Assembly: GCF_002982075.1 (NCBI RefSeq)
Contig: NZ_PUEJ01000002.1
Location: 310,001-374,000, forward strand
From: Labrys okinawensis
GTDB lineage: Bacteria; Pseudomonadota; Alphaproteobacteria; Rhizobiales; Labraceae
Reading direction: 5' to 3'
DNA: 64,000 nt
Of the stretch, positions 31,580 to 38,927 are shown one piece after another; position 1 is the first letter of the stretch; every line of letters starts with the position of its first letter. Made by a program: the position numbers and the translations under genes. Below the pieces are notes generated by a model. That model was not told the DNA's origin. It searched no databases and saw only the letters and a program-made list of their open reading frames with translations.

Positions 31580-32533
31580 CTATTCGCCCGGTCTCTTGAG
31601 GCGCGTTAGGGGCACCTCTGCGATGAAGCATTCGCCATCCGTGCTGCTTCCCTCTCGGGTGATCAGCGCATCACTATTTGGTGCCGGCAGACGCTCGCCT
31701 ACCACGACCGCCGCTCCCGCCCATCCACAATCATCGCAGACTGGTCGCTCCCAGGCGACATCTGGCATGTCCTCCTGCCACCCTTCCTGAGGCGACAGAT
31801 GCGGGGAGCCACAAGCGGGGCACGCCTCGGGAACGTCACGCAGATACTTAAGCGTGTATTCCAGGACCATGCCCAGCGCGTGCTCCGTAGTGGTTTGCGC
31901 GGCCTCCGCGTCCTGCCACGTGGCGGATTTGGCATGGGTAAGCCAATTGGCGAACGTCCAAGCCTCTCCGAGTAATGTCTTCAGCAGGTGCCGACGCTCT
32001 TTCTGATGGCCACCGCTATGAAGCTCGTTGCAGATGATTTCGCTCCAGGCCCGGAAGTCTGCCCGCTTAGGTGGTGCTTCGGTGGTCCATCCTGCCACAT
32101 CCTGCACAGTCGCCACGAAAGCGAGGAGAGCTTCGCGGCTCCGCATTCCGATGGCTTGATAATCCGCCACGTTTTGGGCCAGCCCCAAAGCATCGCTCAG
32201 CTCCCGCAGCCTCGCATATACCGAAGCGAACTCCCGCACGGTTGCGACTGGCACGGAGCCACGATGGGAGCGGGGAATGCGGAGGCAGAGGCCCATATGG
32301 AAAGTCACTGCGTAGTCCATGTTCGGGAATTGGTCCTGCGAGTAAAGGTTTGTGGGGTTCGTGATCACCCACCACCGGCCATCGCTAGAATGGATGTCCC
32401 AGACATCGTGACGATGGTCGATGACCGCCTCCGAATAAACCTTCTGAAGGAAATTTACGGCAGTGCCAGCCGGTGATTGCCCCAGAAAATATTCGGTGAC
32501 TCTTTGCCTCTCCTCGTCCGTCGCGGGCAGCAT
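31580..32533 (-). CDS. Island-borne protein of unknown function with C-terminal zinc ribbon
   Basis: The 317-residue product has three visible parts. The N-terminal segment (1-90) contains 'RVTEYFLGQSPAG', 'RHDVWDIH' and 'RWWVITNPTNLYSQDQFPNM'. The central region (100-235) is helical, with 'GHQKERRHLLKTLLGEAW' and 'NWLTHAKSATWQDAEAA' (His200). The C-terminus has a four-cysteine ribbon, CPACGS (Cys238, Cys241) and CDDCGW (Cys266, Cys269). It looks like a full-length, conserved protein rather than a fragment, but no function is known to me. ATG 32533 has GAGGAT upstream; the frame is also open to 32695, but that part is integrase remnant. Confidence 0.7.
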   Translation of the reverse strand: MLPATDEERQRVTEYFLGQSPAGTAVNFLQKVYSEAVIDHRHDVWDIHSSDGRWWVITNPTNLYSQDQFPNMDYAVTFHMGLCLRIPRSHRGSVPVATVREFASVYARLRELSDALGLAQNVADYQAIGMRSREALLAFVATVQDVAGWTTEAPPKRADFRAWSEIICNELHSGGHQKERRHLLKTLLGEAWTFANWLTHAKSATWQDAEAAQTTTEHALGMVLEYTLKYLRDVPEACPACGSPHLSPQEGWQEDMPDVAWERPVCDDCGWAGAAVVVGERLPAPNSDALITREGSSTDGECFIAEVPLTRLKRPGE

Positions 32534-33259
32534 CTGCTTTTGATCCTCATATGGAGCCACCACGAGCCTACCAGACCGCGCCACACCCCGCGAGAGCGAC
32601 CGTCTCCTCAGGGTATAGCCATAGAGCGCACGGATAGTCGCGAGATAGGTCTTGTCTATCTCTTTCCGCCCCTCGCCAACCAACGCGTCTTCCAACGGGT
32701 GACATCCTCCTTCGTCACGCGGTGGGAATCATCGTGGCCCAAGTGTTTGGTGAACCGTCGCAAGCGGCCTTCCCAGGTTGAGACGGTATTGGGGGAGGGC
32801 TCCGTCTCCATTTTCCACCGGGCGAATAGATCATCAAAGCTCCGAATTGCCCCACTTGGCAGGCTAGGAGCGTTCGTAGGCGGCTTCCATGTCGGAAACC
32901 GTTGGGCTGCCTCATCGGGCCTATAGTCGCCTTCAGCGTAGCGTTGAATAGTTTGAGCAGCTTGCACCAGGGCCTTGTCTGTCTCCTCGATGAGGCGCTG
33001 GCGGCTCAGTTCATCGGGAAGCAAGCCCTCACGGATGGACACCTCATCGACAAGCGGCCCCACCCATTGATTCAGCCTTCCAGCCTGTCGGGCTTCCCGG
33101 TGAAGCCGCAGGACACTATCCCAGGCAACCGCAGAACCGGGTTCCTCAGAGCGTACACTCACGAGTTCATTATAGACGAGACCCGCAAGGGCAACGATTT
33201 GGCGCTGAGTCAGCGAGGCAGGCCCGGACCGTCCCCTTGCGGGTAGTCGGGCGGGTCAT
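32534..33259 (-). pseudogene. Decayed tyrosine recombinase (integrase) gene
   Basis: The ATG at 33259 opens with MTRPTTRKGTVR, an integrase-like start. It then passes near 33220, with loss of frame and probably a deletion of some tens of codons, to 'LTQRQIVALAGLVYNELV'. The core-binding domain follows ('SFDDLFARWKMETEPSPNTV', then 'RVTKEDVTRWK') to about 32690. There one base appears missing (gcgtc|ttcca on the plus strand); the frame that continues reads 'DALVGEGRKEIDKTYLATIR' and fades out before 32534. The catalytic domain with the R-H-R-Y residues is absent. The gene sits 86 bases from tRNA-Thr. Three lesions make it inactive. Confidence 0.75.
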
Positions 33260-33345
33260 GCTAAGCACCACTGTATGGCAGTCGGGGTAGGCCAAGTCCC
33301 TGATAATCCAAAACTATCAGTGATTTCAATGGTGCGAGGTGTGGG

Positions 33346-33362
33346 TGGTGCCGCTTGCGTGA
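33346..33362 (+). repeat. Island attachment repeat within tRNA-Thr 3' end
   Basis: tggtgccgcttgcgtga covers the CCA end, acceptor strand and start of the T arm of tRNA-Thr and is repeated with one change at 29194-29210. Confidence 0.75.
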
Positions 33363-33421
33363 CTCGAACACGCGACCCCATCATTACGAATGATGTGCTC
33401 TACCGGCTGAGCTAAAGCGGC
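33346..33421 (-). tRNA. tRNA-Thr (anticodon CGU)
   Basis: Minus-strand sequence gccgctttagctcagccggt at its start folds as a normal 76-base tRNA with the CCA encoded. The acceptor stem is gccgctt/aagcggc, the D arm is agctcagccggtagagc, and the anticodon arm catca-ttcgtaa-tgatg gives anticodon CGU. The T arm is gcgtg-ttcgagt-cacgc. It stays intact because the island regenerated its 3' end on insertion. Confidence 0.95.
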
Positions 33422-33531
33422 GCCAACGGTCTTCAGAAGGCGATCCTTTTCGGATGCGCCGCCCTGATACAGGCAAGCACAGCGGAAGGCAAGCCCTCTC
33501 GCGCATGCGCCGTAAGTTTAGAGTCAAACTC

Positions 33532-33560
33532 TTGACGCGGCACAAGCTCCCGACTATAGC
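33532..33560 (+). promoter_or_regulatory. Strong sigma-70 promoter of rpmB
   Basis: ttgacg (33532-33537) and tatagc (33555-33560) are separated by 17 bases. The expected transcription start near 33567 lies about 20 bases before a terminator-like hairpin and 180 bases before rpmB. Confidence 0.75.
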
Positions 33561-33587
33561 AACCCACACAAATTTTGGCGGGAGGTT

Positions 33588-33619
33588 CCGCCCCCAACAG
33601 GGGTGGCGGTTTTCTTTTT
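33588..33619 (+). terminator. Terminator-like hairpin in the rpmB leader
   Basis: ccgcccc (33588-33594) and ggggtggcgg (33600-33609) form a GC-rich stem with a small bulge, immediately followed by ttttcttttt (33610-33619). Because it lies between the promoter and rpmB, it is a candidate attenuator or 5' regulatory hairpin. Confidence 0.65.
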
Positions 33620-33744
33620 GCCCAAGCGGTCCTGTCGGCGCAAGCCGGGCAGGATTGCCGGACCCTCTTAACACCGGCAGGTCCCTGCGGATCTGCCCTG
33701 GCCCCGCCGCAGCGAGGCCGTTCCGAATCGAGAAGGATAGACCC

Positions 33745-34035
33745 ATGTCCCGCCGTTGCTCGCTGACCGAGAAGGGCGTTCAGACCGGCCACAAGGTGAG
33801 CCATTCGAACGTGAAGACCAAGCGCAAGTTCCTGCCGAACCTGCACAACGTCACGCTGATCTCCGACGTGCTCGGCCGCTCCGTGCGCCTGCGCGTCTCG
33901 GCTGCCGGTCTGCGCACCGTCGAGCACAATGGTGGCCTCGACGCCTGGCTGATCAAGGCCTCCAACCATGAGCTTACCGCGCCGGCCCTGCGCCTGAAGC
34001 GCGAAATCGAAAAGAAAATGACGACCGCCCACTAA
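33745..34035 (+). CDS. rpmB: 50S ribosomal protein L28
   Basis: The 96-residue basic protein begins '[20 protein letters not shown]' and contains '[20 protein letters not shown]', both diagnostic of bacterial L28. It is part of the large ribosomal subunit. The ATG at 33745 is preceded by AGAAGGA; an open frame runs upstream to 33454 but through the leader hairpin and promoter. The gene is monocistronic, with its own promoter and terminator. Confidence 0.98.
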   Translation: MSRRCSLTEKGVQTGHKVSHSNVKTKRKFLPNLHNVTLISDVLGRSVRLRVSAAGLRTVEHNGGLDAWLIKASNHELTAPALRLKREIEKKMTTAH

Positions 34036-34060
34036 GGCTGGTTGCATCTCTGACTTTTCG

Positions 34061-34089
34061 GGCCGGGGCCTTGCGCTCCGGCCTTTTTC
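34061..34089 (+). terminator. Rho-independent terminator after rpmB
   Basis: ggccgg (34061-34066) pairs with ccggcc (34078-34083) and is followed by ttttt (34084-34088). It begins 26 bases after the rpmB stop. Confidence 0.8.
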
Positions 34090-34102
34090 GTTGTCCGGGC
34101 AC

Positions 34103-34207
34103 CTAGAGCAAAGTGCGATTTCTCCGAATCGCACTTTGCTCTCTAATTTCTTGTTTTGGCGCGTTTTCCTAATCGAAGAGTCTATCAACTTTTCCGGAAA
34201 ACGCTCC
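34103..34207. repeat. Dispersed intergenic repeat, variant copy
   Basis: A perfect inner palindrome, ctagagcaaagtgcgatt ... aatcgcactttgctct (34103-34143), is joined to gcgttttcctaatcgaag ... cttttccggaaaacgctcc (34170-34207). In reverse orientation the second half matches the left part (59191-59250) of the composite repeat at 59191-59354. From 34208 to 34388 no gene is seen; a stem gcttcga/tcgaagc lies near 34352-34373, just before terC. Confidence 0.7.
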
Positions 34208-34388
34208 AGCGCGACTGCCTTGTCTTGCGCCAGATGAGCAAAGCTTAATGTGCTCGGCCTTGACGGCGGCCCCCTGTTTCGGCGATGCAGGAGCGCCGGT
34301 TACCGGGCCCCTCTGACGGTTAGCGCAAGCATGCCGTGATGTCGGAGCCGGCTTCGATTGTTTTTTCGAAGCAAAAGGGTCCGGCGTC

Positions 34389-35387
34389 ATGCTCGATTTC
34401 CTGTATTCCGACTTTGCCGGCCAGCCCGCCTGGATGTGGCTGGCCTTTCTCGCCTTCGTGGCGTTGCTGCTCGCCTTCGACCTCGGCGTGCTCAACCGCG
34501 ACGACAAGGTGCTGAGCGTTGCCGACAGCTTCAAATTGTCGGCGGTCTATATCGCGATCGCCGTGGCTTTCGGCGGTGCCATCTGGTGGGGCATGGATAC
34601 CCGCCCCGACGGCACAAGCCCGGCGCTCGACTATTTCACCGGCTATTTCATCGAGAAATCGCTGTCGATCGACAATGTCTTCGTCATCGCGCTGATCTTC
34701 CGCTACTTCGCCGTGCCGGCGGCCTACCAGTATCGCGCCCTGGTCTGGGGCATCCTGGCGGCCGTGGTGCTGCGCGGCATCATGATCGCGGCCGGCGCCA
34801 GCATCGTGCAGAGTTATGGCTGGGTGCTCTATATCTTCGCGGCCTTCCTGATCCTGACCGGCCTGCGCATGCTGGTGGCCTCGGACGACCATACCGAGTT
34901 CAAGGAGAACTGGCTGGTCCGCTTCCTGCGCCGCCACATGCGCATCAGCGAGAGCCTGCATGGCAACCGCTTCGTGGTGCGCCAGCCGGACCGTGCCACC
35001 GGCAGGAACCTGCTGCACGCCACGCCGCTGCTGCTGGCCCTGATCGTCATCAACGTCGCCGACATCGTCTTCGCCGTGGACTCGGTGCCGGCCATCCTGG
35101 CGATCACCACCGATACCTTCATCGTCTATACCGCCAACATCATGGCCATTCTCGGCCTGAGGGCGCTCTACTTCGCGCTGGCGGCGATGATCGATCGCTT
35201 CCATTACCTCAAATATGCGCTCGCCCTCGTGCTCGTCTTCATCGGCGGCAAGATCTATTGGGGCCATCTCGTCGGCAAGGTCGATCCGGCTCTCGCCCTG
35301 ATCGTGACCGTTGCGATCATCGTCGGCGGCATCCTCTTTTCGCTGTGGAAGACGCGCGGCCAGGATAGGTCGAGCGTATCGTCCTGA
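34389..35387 (+). CDS. TerC family integral membrane protein (Alx-like)
   Basis: The 332-residue product has about nine membrane segments and both TerC signatures: 'FIEKSLSIDNVFVIALIF' near residue 90 and 'ADIVFAVDSVPAILAIT' near residue 225, each with acidic residues inside the membrane. TerC/Alx proteins are linked to manganese export and metal loading of exported proteins, and more generally to tellurite and pH stress phenotypes. The ATG at 34389 follows AAGGG. The usual yybP-ykoY manganese riboswitch was looked for upstream and not recognised. Confidence 0.93.
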   Translation: MLDFLYSDFAGQPAWMWLAFLAFVALLLAFDLGVLNRDDKVLSVADSFKLSAVYIAIAVAFGGAIWWGMDTRPDGTSPALDYFTGYFIEKSLSIDNVFVIALIFRYFAVPAAYQYRALVWGILAAVVLRGIMIAAGASIVQSYGWVLYIFAAFLILTGLRMLVASDDHTEFKENWLVRFLRRHMRISESLHGNRFVVRQPDRATGRNLLHATPLLLALIVINVADIVFAVDSVPAILAITTDTFIVYTANIMAILGLRALYFALAAMIDRFHYLKYALALVLVFIGGKIYWGHLVGKVDPALALIVTVAIIVGGILFSLWKTRGQDRSSVSS

Positions 35388-35736
35388 CGGCTCCCTCCCG
35401 ATGACGGTAGAGAAGAAAGGCCGACTCCCGCAAAAGTTGATCTGTTTCAGCGGGAACAGACAGGTTAGACTGACGGCGTGATGATGGCTTGATCGGGTCC
35501 GTCTGCTCCTTGCGGCGCAAGGGAGCCGATCGGCGTCGCCGGGACGGGTCCTGCGATCCGTTTCGCGTCCGGGGGGAAGTAAGGCAACGACCATGCCGGA
35601 CGGCATGGCCGGAATGGTTTCGTGCGATTTCTCCTCCAGGCAGGCAGCGCTTTTGAGCAATCATCATCCGAAAGCCTGCCCGCACGGCTTACCGGGCCTT
35701 GCTTTTCGGAATCGTGTTCGAACGAGGAGAACTGCG
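35388..35736. other. Intergenic region after terC
   Basis: No gene, repeat or clear terminator was recognised in these 349 bases. The promoter of the small secreted protein gene presumably lies here. Confidence 0.35.
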
Positions 35737-36012
35737 ATGACGATTTCCGGCCTGAAGCTCCGTTATCTGCTGCTGGGCGCCGTGCTGGGCGCGGCCGCCC
35801 TGGCGCCATTGCCGGCCTCCGCCCAATATGGTGGCGGGGGATATGGCGGTGGCGGATACGACAGCGGCGGCTATGACGATGACGACTATGGCGGCGGTTA
35901 TCGCCGGCAATATCGTCCCCGCTGCTATTATCGCGTCGTGCGGGTGTATGACGATTATTACGGGCGCTACGTCAAGCGGCGGCAGCGCGTCTGCGAACGC
36001 AGCGGCTACTAA
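35737..36012 (+). CDS. Small secreted Gly/Tyr/Asp-rich protein
   Basis: The 91-residue precursor has a signal peptide ('KLRYLLLGAVLGAAALAPLP', cut after ASA) followed by a low-complexity segment of Gly, Tyr and Asp (about residues 31-54, 'YGGGGYDSGGYDDDDYGGGY'). A short basic C-terminal part with two cysteines ends the protein ('RPRCYYRVVRVYDDYYGRYV ... RVCER'). The cysteines could form a disulfide in the periplasm. Small proteins of this kind are common in Hyphomicrobiales, with no known function. GAGGAG 7 bases before the ATG supports this start. Confidence 0.75.
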   Translation: MTISGLKLRYLLLGAVLGAAALAPLPASAQYGGGGYGGGGYDSGGYDDDDYGGGYRRQYRPRCYYRVVRVYDDYYGRYVKRRQRVCERSGY

Positions 36013-36016
36013 TACA

Positions 36017-36130
36017 GAGCGCGTTTAACCGAACACGGCTTTGCTCCACAGCATCGAGCCCGATCTCCAAACCGGGTTCGATGCGCATTTGCGATTCCGG
36101 GTGCTTCTGCCGAATTGCAAAATGCTCTAA
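36017..36130. repeat. Degenerate intergenic repeat with hairpin
   Basis: The region starts with gagcgcgttt and ends with gcaaaatgctct, like worn ends of the dispersed repeat family. Inside is a stem, catcgagcccg (36052-36062) with cgggttcgatg (36073-36083), with one mismatch. Confidence 0.45.
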
Positions 36131-36203
36131 GTCACCTTCTGCGGCACCGGGCTCGACCGTGAATGGGATCCGGTGCAGCCACGTGCCACTTGTCACGGCC
36201 CAG

Positions 36204-36243
36204 ACACAATCCTTGGCCTATGGCATTCGGACAAGGATTGTGT
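36204..36243. promoter_or_regulatory. Perfect 12 bp inverted repeat before the FecR-domain gene
   Basis: acacaatccttg (36204-36215) and caaggattgtgt (36232-36243) are exact reverse complements around a 16-base loop. The palindrome lies 49 bases before the FecR-domain gene. It could be a terminator of upstream transcripts, an RNA hairpin or an operator; there is no T tract. Confidence 0.55.
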
Positions 36244-36292
36244 TTCGTGGCTTTTCCGCCCGCGGGGCGGTTAGAGACAAGGAAGCGTCGTC

Positions 36293-36967
36293 ATGCTGAT
36301 TCACCGCCGTACCGTGCTTGCAGGCCTGGCCCTCGCCGGGCTGCGGCCGGGTGTCGCCTCGGCGATGCAGATCGTCGAGGTCGGCACCGTGCTGACCGTC
36401 ACGGGGCAGACCACCGGGCAGTTGCGGGGCGAGAAACGCGCCCTTCAGGCCGGCGAGCCGGTTTTCATCGACGATATGCTGGCAACCGGCGAGGGTGCCC
36501 GGCTGGCGGCCCGGCTCGGGGATGCCACCCGCCTGTCCCTGGGCGAGCGCACCAGGGTGCGCATCGACAAGTTCCTGGTGGACCGGGGCGGGGAGCTGGT
36601 GCTGGAGCGCGGCGCCATGCTGTTCGACCGGCCCGACAACCAGCCGTCCGGTCCGCTCAATGTCACCACGCCGTTCGGCCTGATCGCCGCCCGCGGCACC
36701 AAGTTTTTCGCCGGCCCCAGCGAAGGGGTCTTCGGCGTCTTCGTCGAGCATGGTGTGGTCACCGTCGCCACCAAGGGCGGCCAGGTGACCCTCACCAATG
36801 GCCTCGGTACCAACCTCGTCAACGCCCGGCAAGCGCCGTCCGAACCGACGAGCTGGAATACGCTGCGCATCGCCCAGGCGGAAGCCTCCGTGATCGGCGG
36901 AGCTTCTATGGAGTCAGCTCCGCCAGCGGCGCTGCCTCGCGGACGACGGCCGGCACCCAAGCCTTGA
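36293..36967 (+). CDS. FecR-domain exported protein
   Basis: The 224-residue precursor starts MLIHRRTVLAGLALAGL, which looks like a twin-arginine (Tat) signal, and continues with a FecR domain: 'ATRLSLGERTRVRIDKFLVD', 'GPLNVTTPFGLIAARGTKF', then 'FGVFVEHGVVTVATKGGQVT'. FecR proteins usually carry periplasmic signals to an ECF sigma factor, but no sigma gene is nearby and no membrane anchor precedes the domain, so a stand-alone exported role is more likely. The last 62 bases overlap the convergent GNAT gene. Confidence 0.82.
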   Translation: MLIHRRTVLAGLALAGLRPGVASAMQIVEVGTVLTVTGQTTGQLRGEKRALQAGEPVFIDDMLATGEGARLAARLGDATRLSLGERTRVRIDKFLVDRGGELVLERGAMLFDRPDNQPSGPLNVTTPFGLIAARGTKFFAGPSEGVFGVFVEHGVVTVATKGGQVTLTNGLGTNLVNARQAPSEPTSWNTLRIAQAEASVIGGASMESAPPAALPRGRRPAPKP

Positions 36968-37538
36968 AGCTCGCCCAATCGGGGCGGGCCAGGCTGAAGC
37001 GATCGATCGGCAGGGCGCCGCCGCGGGCCGGCGCATGCTGCAGGCCCGAATTGACATAGCGCAGCCCGCACTTTTCCATCACCCGCCGCGAGGCCTCGTT
37101 GATCACCCGGCATTCACCGGTGATCGAGGTGATCGGCAGCGTCGAGAAGCCATGATCGATCAGGGCCCGCGCCGCTTCCGTGGCAAGCCCCTGGCCCCAA
37201 TGGGGACGGCCGAGCCAGTAGCCGATCTCCGCGACCTCCCGCTTGGGAAAACGCAGTCCGATGCAGCCGAAGAAGGCGCCGGTCTCCCTGCACTCGATGG
37301 CGAAGGCGAGCTCCTTGCCCGTCTTGCGGGCCTCGTCCTGGTAGCGCACGAAATCCGCCGCGTCGCTTTCGCCATAGGGAAAGGGCAGGCGCCCGGTCAT
37401 CAGCGCCACGGCCGAATCATTGGCGAGGCGCGCCATGCTGGGCACGTCGCCCTGATGCGGCTTGCGCAGCACGAGGCGCAGGGTCTCGATCTCGATCGAG
37501 GTAACGACAGTGGCCGGGAGAGACTTGAAGGGGGGCAT
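36906..37538 (-). CDS. GNAT family acetyltransferase (RimJ/RimL-like)
   Basis: The 210-residue protein has the Acetyltransf_3 pattern: 'IETLRLVLRKPHQGDVPSMA', 'FFGCIGLRFPKREVAEIGYW', and the acetyl-CoA loop 'GRPHWGQGLATEAARALIDH'. 'INEASRRVMEKCGLRYV' follows. Such enzymes acetylate N-termini, amino acids or small molecules; the target is unknown. ATG 37538 gives MPPFKSLP and is preferred to the upstream codon at 37595. The gene overlaps the FecR-domain gene tail to tail. Confidence 0.88.
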   Translation of the reverse strand: MPPFKSLPATVVTSIEIETLRLVLRKPHQGDVPSMARLANDSAVALMTGRLPFPYGESDAADFVRYQDEARKTGKELAFAIECRETGAFFGCIGLRFPKREVAEIGYWLGRPHWGQGLATEAARALIDHGFSTLPITSITGECRVINEASRRVMEKCGLRYVNSGLQHAPARGGALPIDRFSLARPDWASFKAWVPAVVREAAPLAELTP

Positions 37539-37670
37539 GATGGGCTCCTGGCAAGAAGAAGGGGCGGAAGGATTTCTCCACCGCCCCTGCGTCAACCTGG
37601 AGTCCCAAATGGGGTCTTTTCAGGTCCGCCGGTCCAGTGGAGCCGGCGGAGCTTTCAAGTCCCGCCGGGA

Positions 37671-37940
37671 TTATTCTGCTGCTACTTTGGTCGTGGCGAC
37701 GTTGACGTAAATTCGGCCGTTGGCTCGGGTGCGGAAATCCACTCGGCCGTCGGTAAGCGCAAAGAGCGTGTGATCCTTGCCCATGCCGACATTGACGCCC
37801 GGATGCCACTTCGTGCCACGCTGGCGCACGATGATGTTGCCAGCGACGACGGCTTCCGAACCGAACTTCTTCACACCCAAGCGACGACCGGCCGAATCAC
37901 GACCGTTGCGCGACGAACCGCCTGCTTTTTTGTGAGCCAT
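37671..37940 (-). CDS. rpmA: 50S ribosomal protein L27
   Basis: The 89-residue protein begins '[20 protein letters not shown]' and contains '[20 protein letters not shown]', the standard L27 sequence. Its N-terminal tail reaches the peptidyl transferase centre. It has no N-terminal pre-sequence of the Firmicutes type. It follows rplU by 120 bases on the same strand, the usual rplU-rpmA operon. Confidence 0.98.
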   Translation of the reverse strand: MAHKKAGGSSRNGRDSAGRRLGVKKFGSEAVVAGNIIVRQRGTKWHPGVNVGMGKDHTLFALTDGRVDFRTRANGRIYVNVATTKVAAE

Positions 37941-38060
37941 GGCGATAACTCCTCGAATTCTATCTACGCCGGTGCTGTGACACGGCGGTGAAATCCATCA
38001 ATCGGGGGCGACAATGCCCGAAAGCCGGGCTGTTGTCGACCCCATCCGTCCGAAATCGGC

Positions 38061-38735
38061 TCAGAGGTCCTTGCCGGAAGCCTGCTCGGCCTGGTCGACC
38101 TTGGCGCGGGGCGGCTTGCCGTCCAGCAGTTCCTTGGCCTGGACGACCCACTCTTCGCGGGTGGCGCGGCCGCGAAGCGAGAGCTCTTCATCCCACTTGG
38201 CGATGTCGGCTTCGGTCCAGGCGGCGATGTCGTTCCAGCTGTTGATGCCGGCGGCACGCAGCTTCTTCTCGATGGTCGGGCCGATGCCCGAGATCAGCGA
38301 GAGGTTGGAGGCGTCGAGATCACCGGCCGGAACGGCGGCGGCAGCAACGGGAGCCTCGTCCTTGGCAGCCTTGGCGGCGGCCTTCTCCGACGATTTGGCG
38401 GCAGCCTTGGAAGGCTTGGCGCCACCGGTGAGGATCTCGGAGATCCGCACCACGGTCTGGTGCTGGCGATGGCCGCGCTTGCGCTTCGAATTCTGGCGGC
38501 GACGCTTCTTGAAAGCGATGACCTTGTCATCACGGTCCTGCTCGACCACTTCGGCGGCAACCGAAGCACCGGCAACCGTGGGAGTACCGAAAGTCAGGCC
38601 GGCGTCACCGCCAACGGCCAGGATTTCGGGGAATACGATGACTTCTCCAACCTTGGCATCGAGCTTCTCGATGCGGAGAACGTCGTTCTGATTGACGCGG
38701 TATTGCTTACCGCCCGTCTTGATGACCGCGAACAT
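38061..38735 (-). CDS. rplU: 50S ribosomal protein L21 with C-terminal helix-hairpin-helix extension
   Basis: Residues 1-103 are a normal L21 ('[20 protein letters not shown]', then '[20 protein letters not shown]'). An Ala/Lys-rich linker (105-140) and a C-terminal domain (about 147-210) follow, with '[20 protein letters not shown]' and '[20 protein letters not shown]'. The latter resembles helix-hairpin-helix domains found also at the end of some NuoE proteins. At 224 residues it is about twice the size of E. coli L21; this extended form is common in Hyphomicrobiales. The extension may bind RNA or protein on the ribosome surface. Confidence 0.96.
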   Translation of the reverse strand: MFAVIKTGGKQYRVNQNDVLRIEKLDAKVGEVIVFPEILAVGGDAGLTFGTPTVAGASVAAEVVEQDRDDKVIAFKKRRRQNSKRKRGHRQHQTVVRISEILTGGAKPSKAAAKSSEKAAAKAAKDEAPVAAAAVPAGDLDASNLSLISGIGPTIEKKLRAAGINSWNDIAAWTEADIAKWDEELSLRGRATREEWVVQAKELLDGKPPRAKVDQAEQASGKDL

Positions 38736-38888
38736 GTTTTTCCTCGTTCGGACCCGGCTTTCGCCCGCCTTGCCTCCCTGAAGGGGAACGCGACGGATCG
38801 GGTCCTTGCCTGAGCAAAGTCCCCGCAGCGGCCGGCTTTTCCAGTCGTTGATATTCGCCGTCCTTCCCCGCAGGAATGAACGGCCACG

Positions 38889-38918
38889 AAAAAAGGCACG
38901 CGGCCCAAAGGCCGCGCG
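38889..38918 (-). terminator. Terminator-like hairpin in the rplU leader
   Basis: On the minus strand cgcggcc-tttg-ggccgcg (38916 to 38899) is followed by a short gap and six Ts (38894-38889). It starts only a few bases after the expected transcription start and 154 bases before rplU, like the arrangement before rpmB. Confidence 0.7.
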
Positions 38919-38927
38919 CTGGCGTGG

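Larger units (their letters stand above)
29194..33358. mobile_element. Genomic island integrated at tRNA-Thr(CGU)
   Basis: The 13-base end of the tRNA-Thr gene, tggtgccgcttgc (33346-33358), is repeated exactly at 29194-29206 in the same orientation. The match continues as [a/g]tga, and ttcaatgg precedes both copies. An integrase gene remnant lies directly beside the tRNA, as in typical tRNA-associated islands. Between the repeats are a tRNA-like gene, a winged-helix-like protein, a TauE permease and an unknown protein. The integrase is broken (see pseudogene), so the island is probably fixed in the genome. Parts are visibly more AT-rich than the flanks. Confidence 0.8.

Noticed and set aside
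32534..32695. Start of the unknown island protein at TTG 32695
   Set aside because: This part reads as integrase core-binding sequence continuing from the broken upstream frame; ATG 32533 with its own ribosome-binding site is the better start.
34208..34388. Manganese (yybP-ykoY) riboswitch before terC
   Set aside because: The conserved riboswitch core sequences could not be found; only a small stem-loop near the start codon is visible.
36293..36967. FecR-type sigma/anti-sigma signalling system
   Set aside because: No ECF sigma factor or TonB receptor gene is nearby and the protein has an export signal in place of a cytoplasmic anti-sigma domain.
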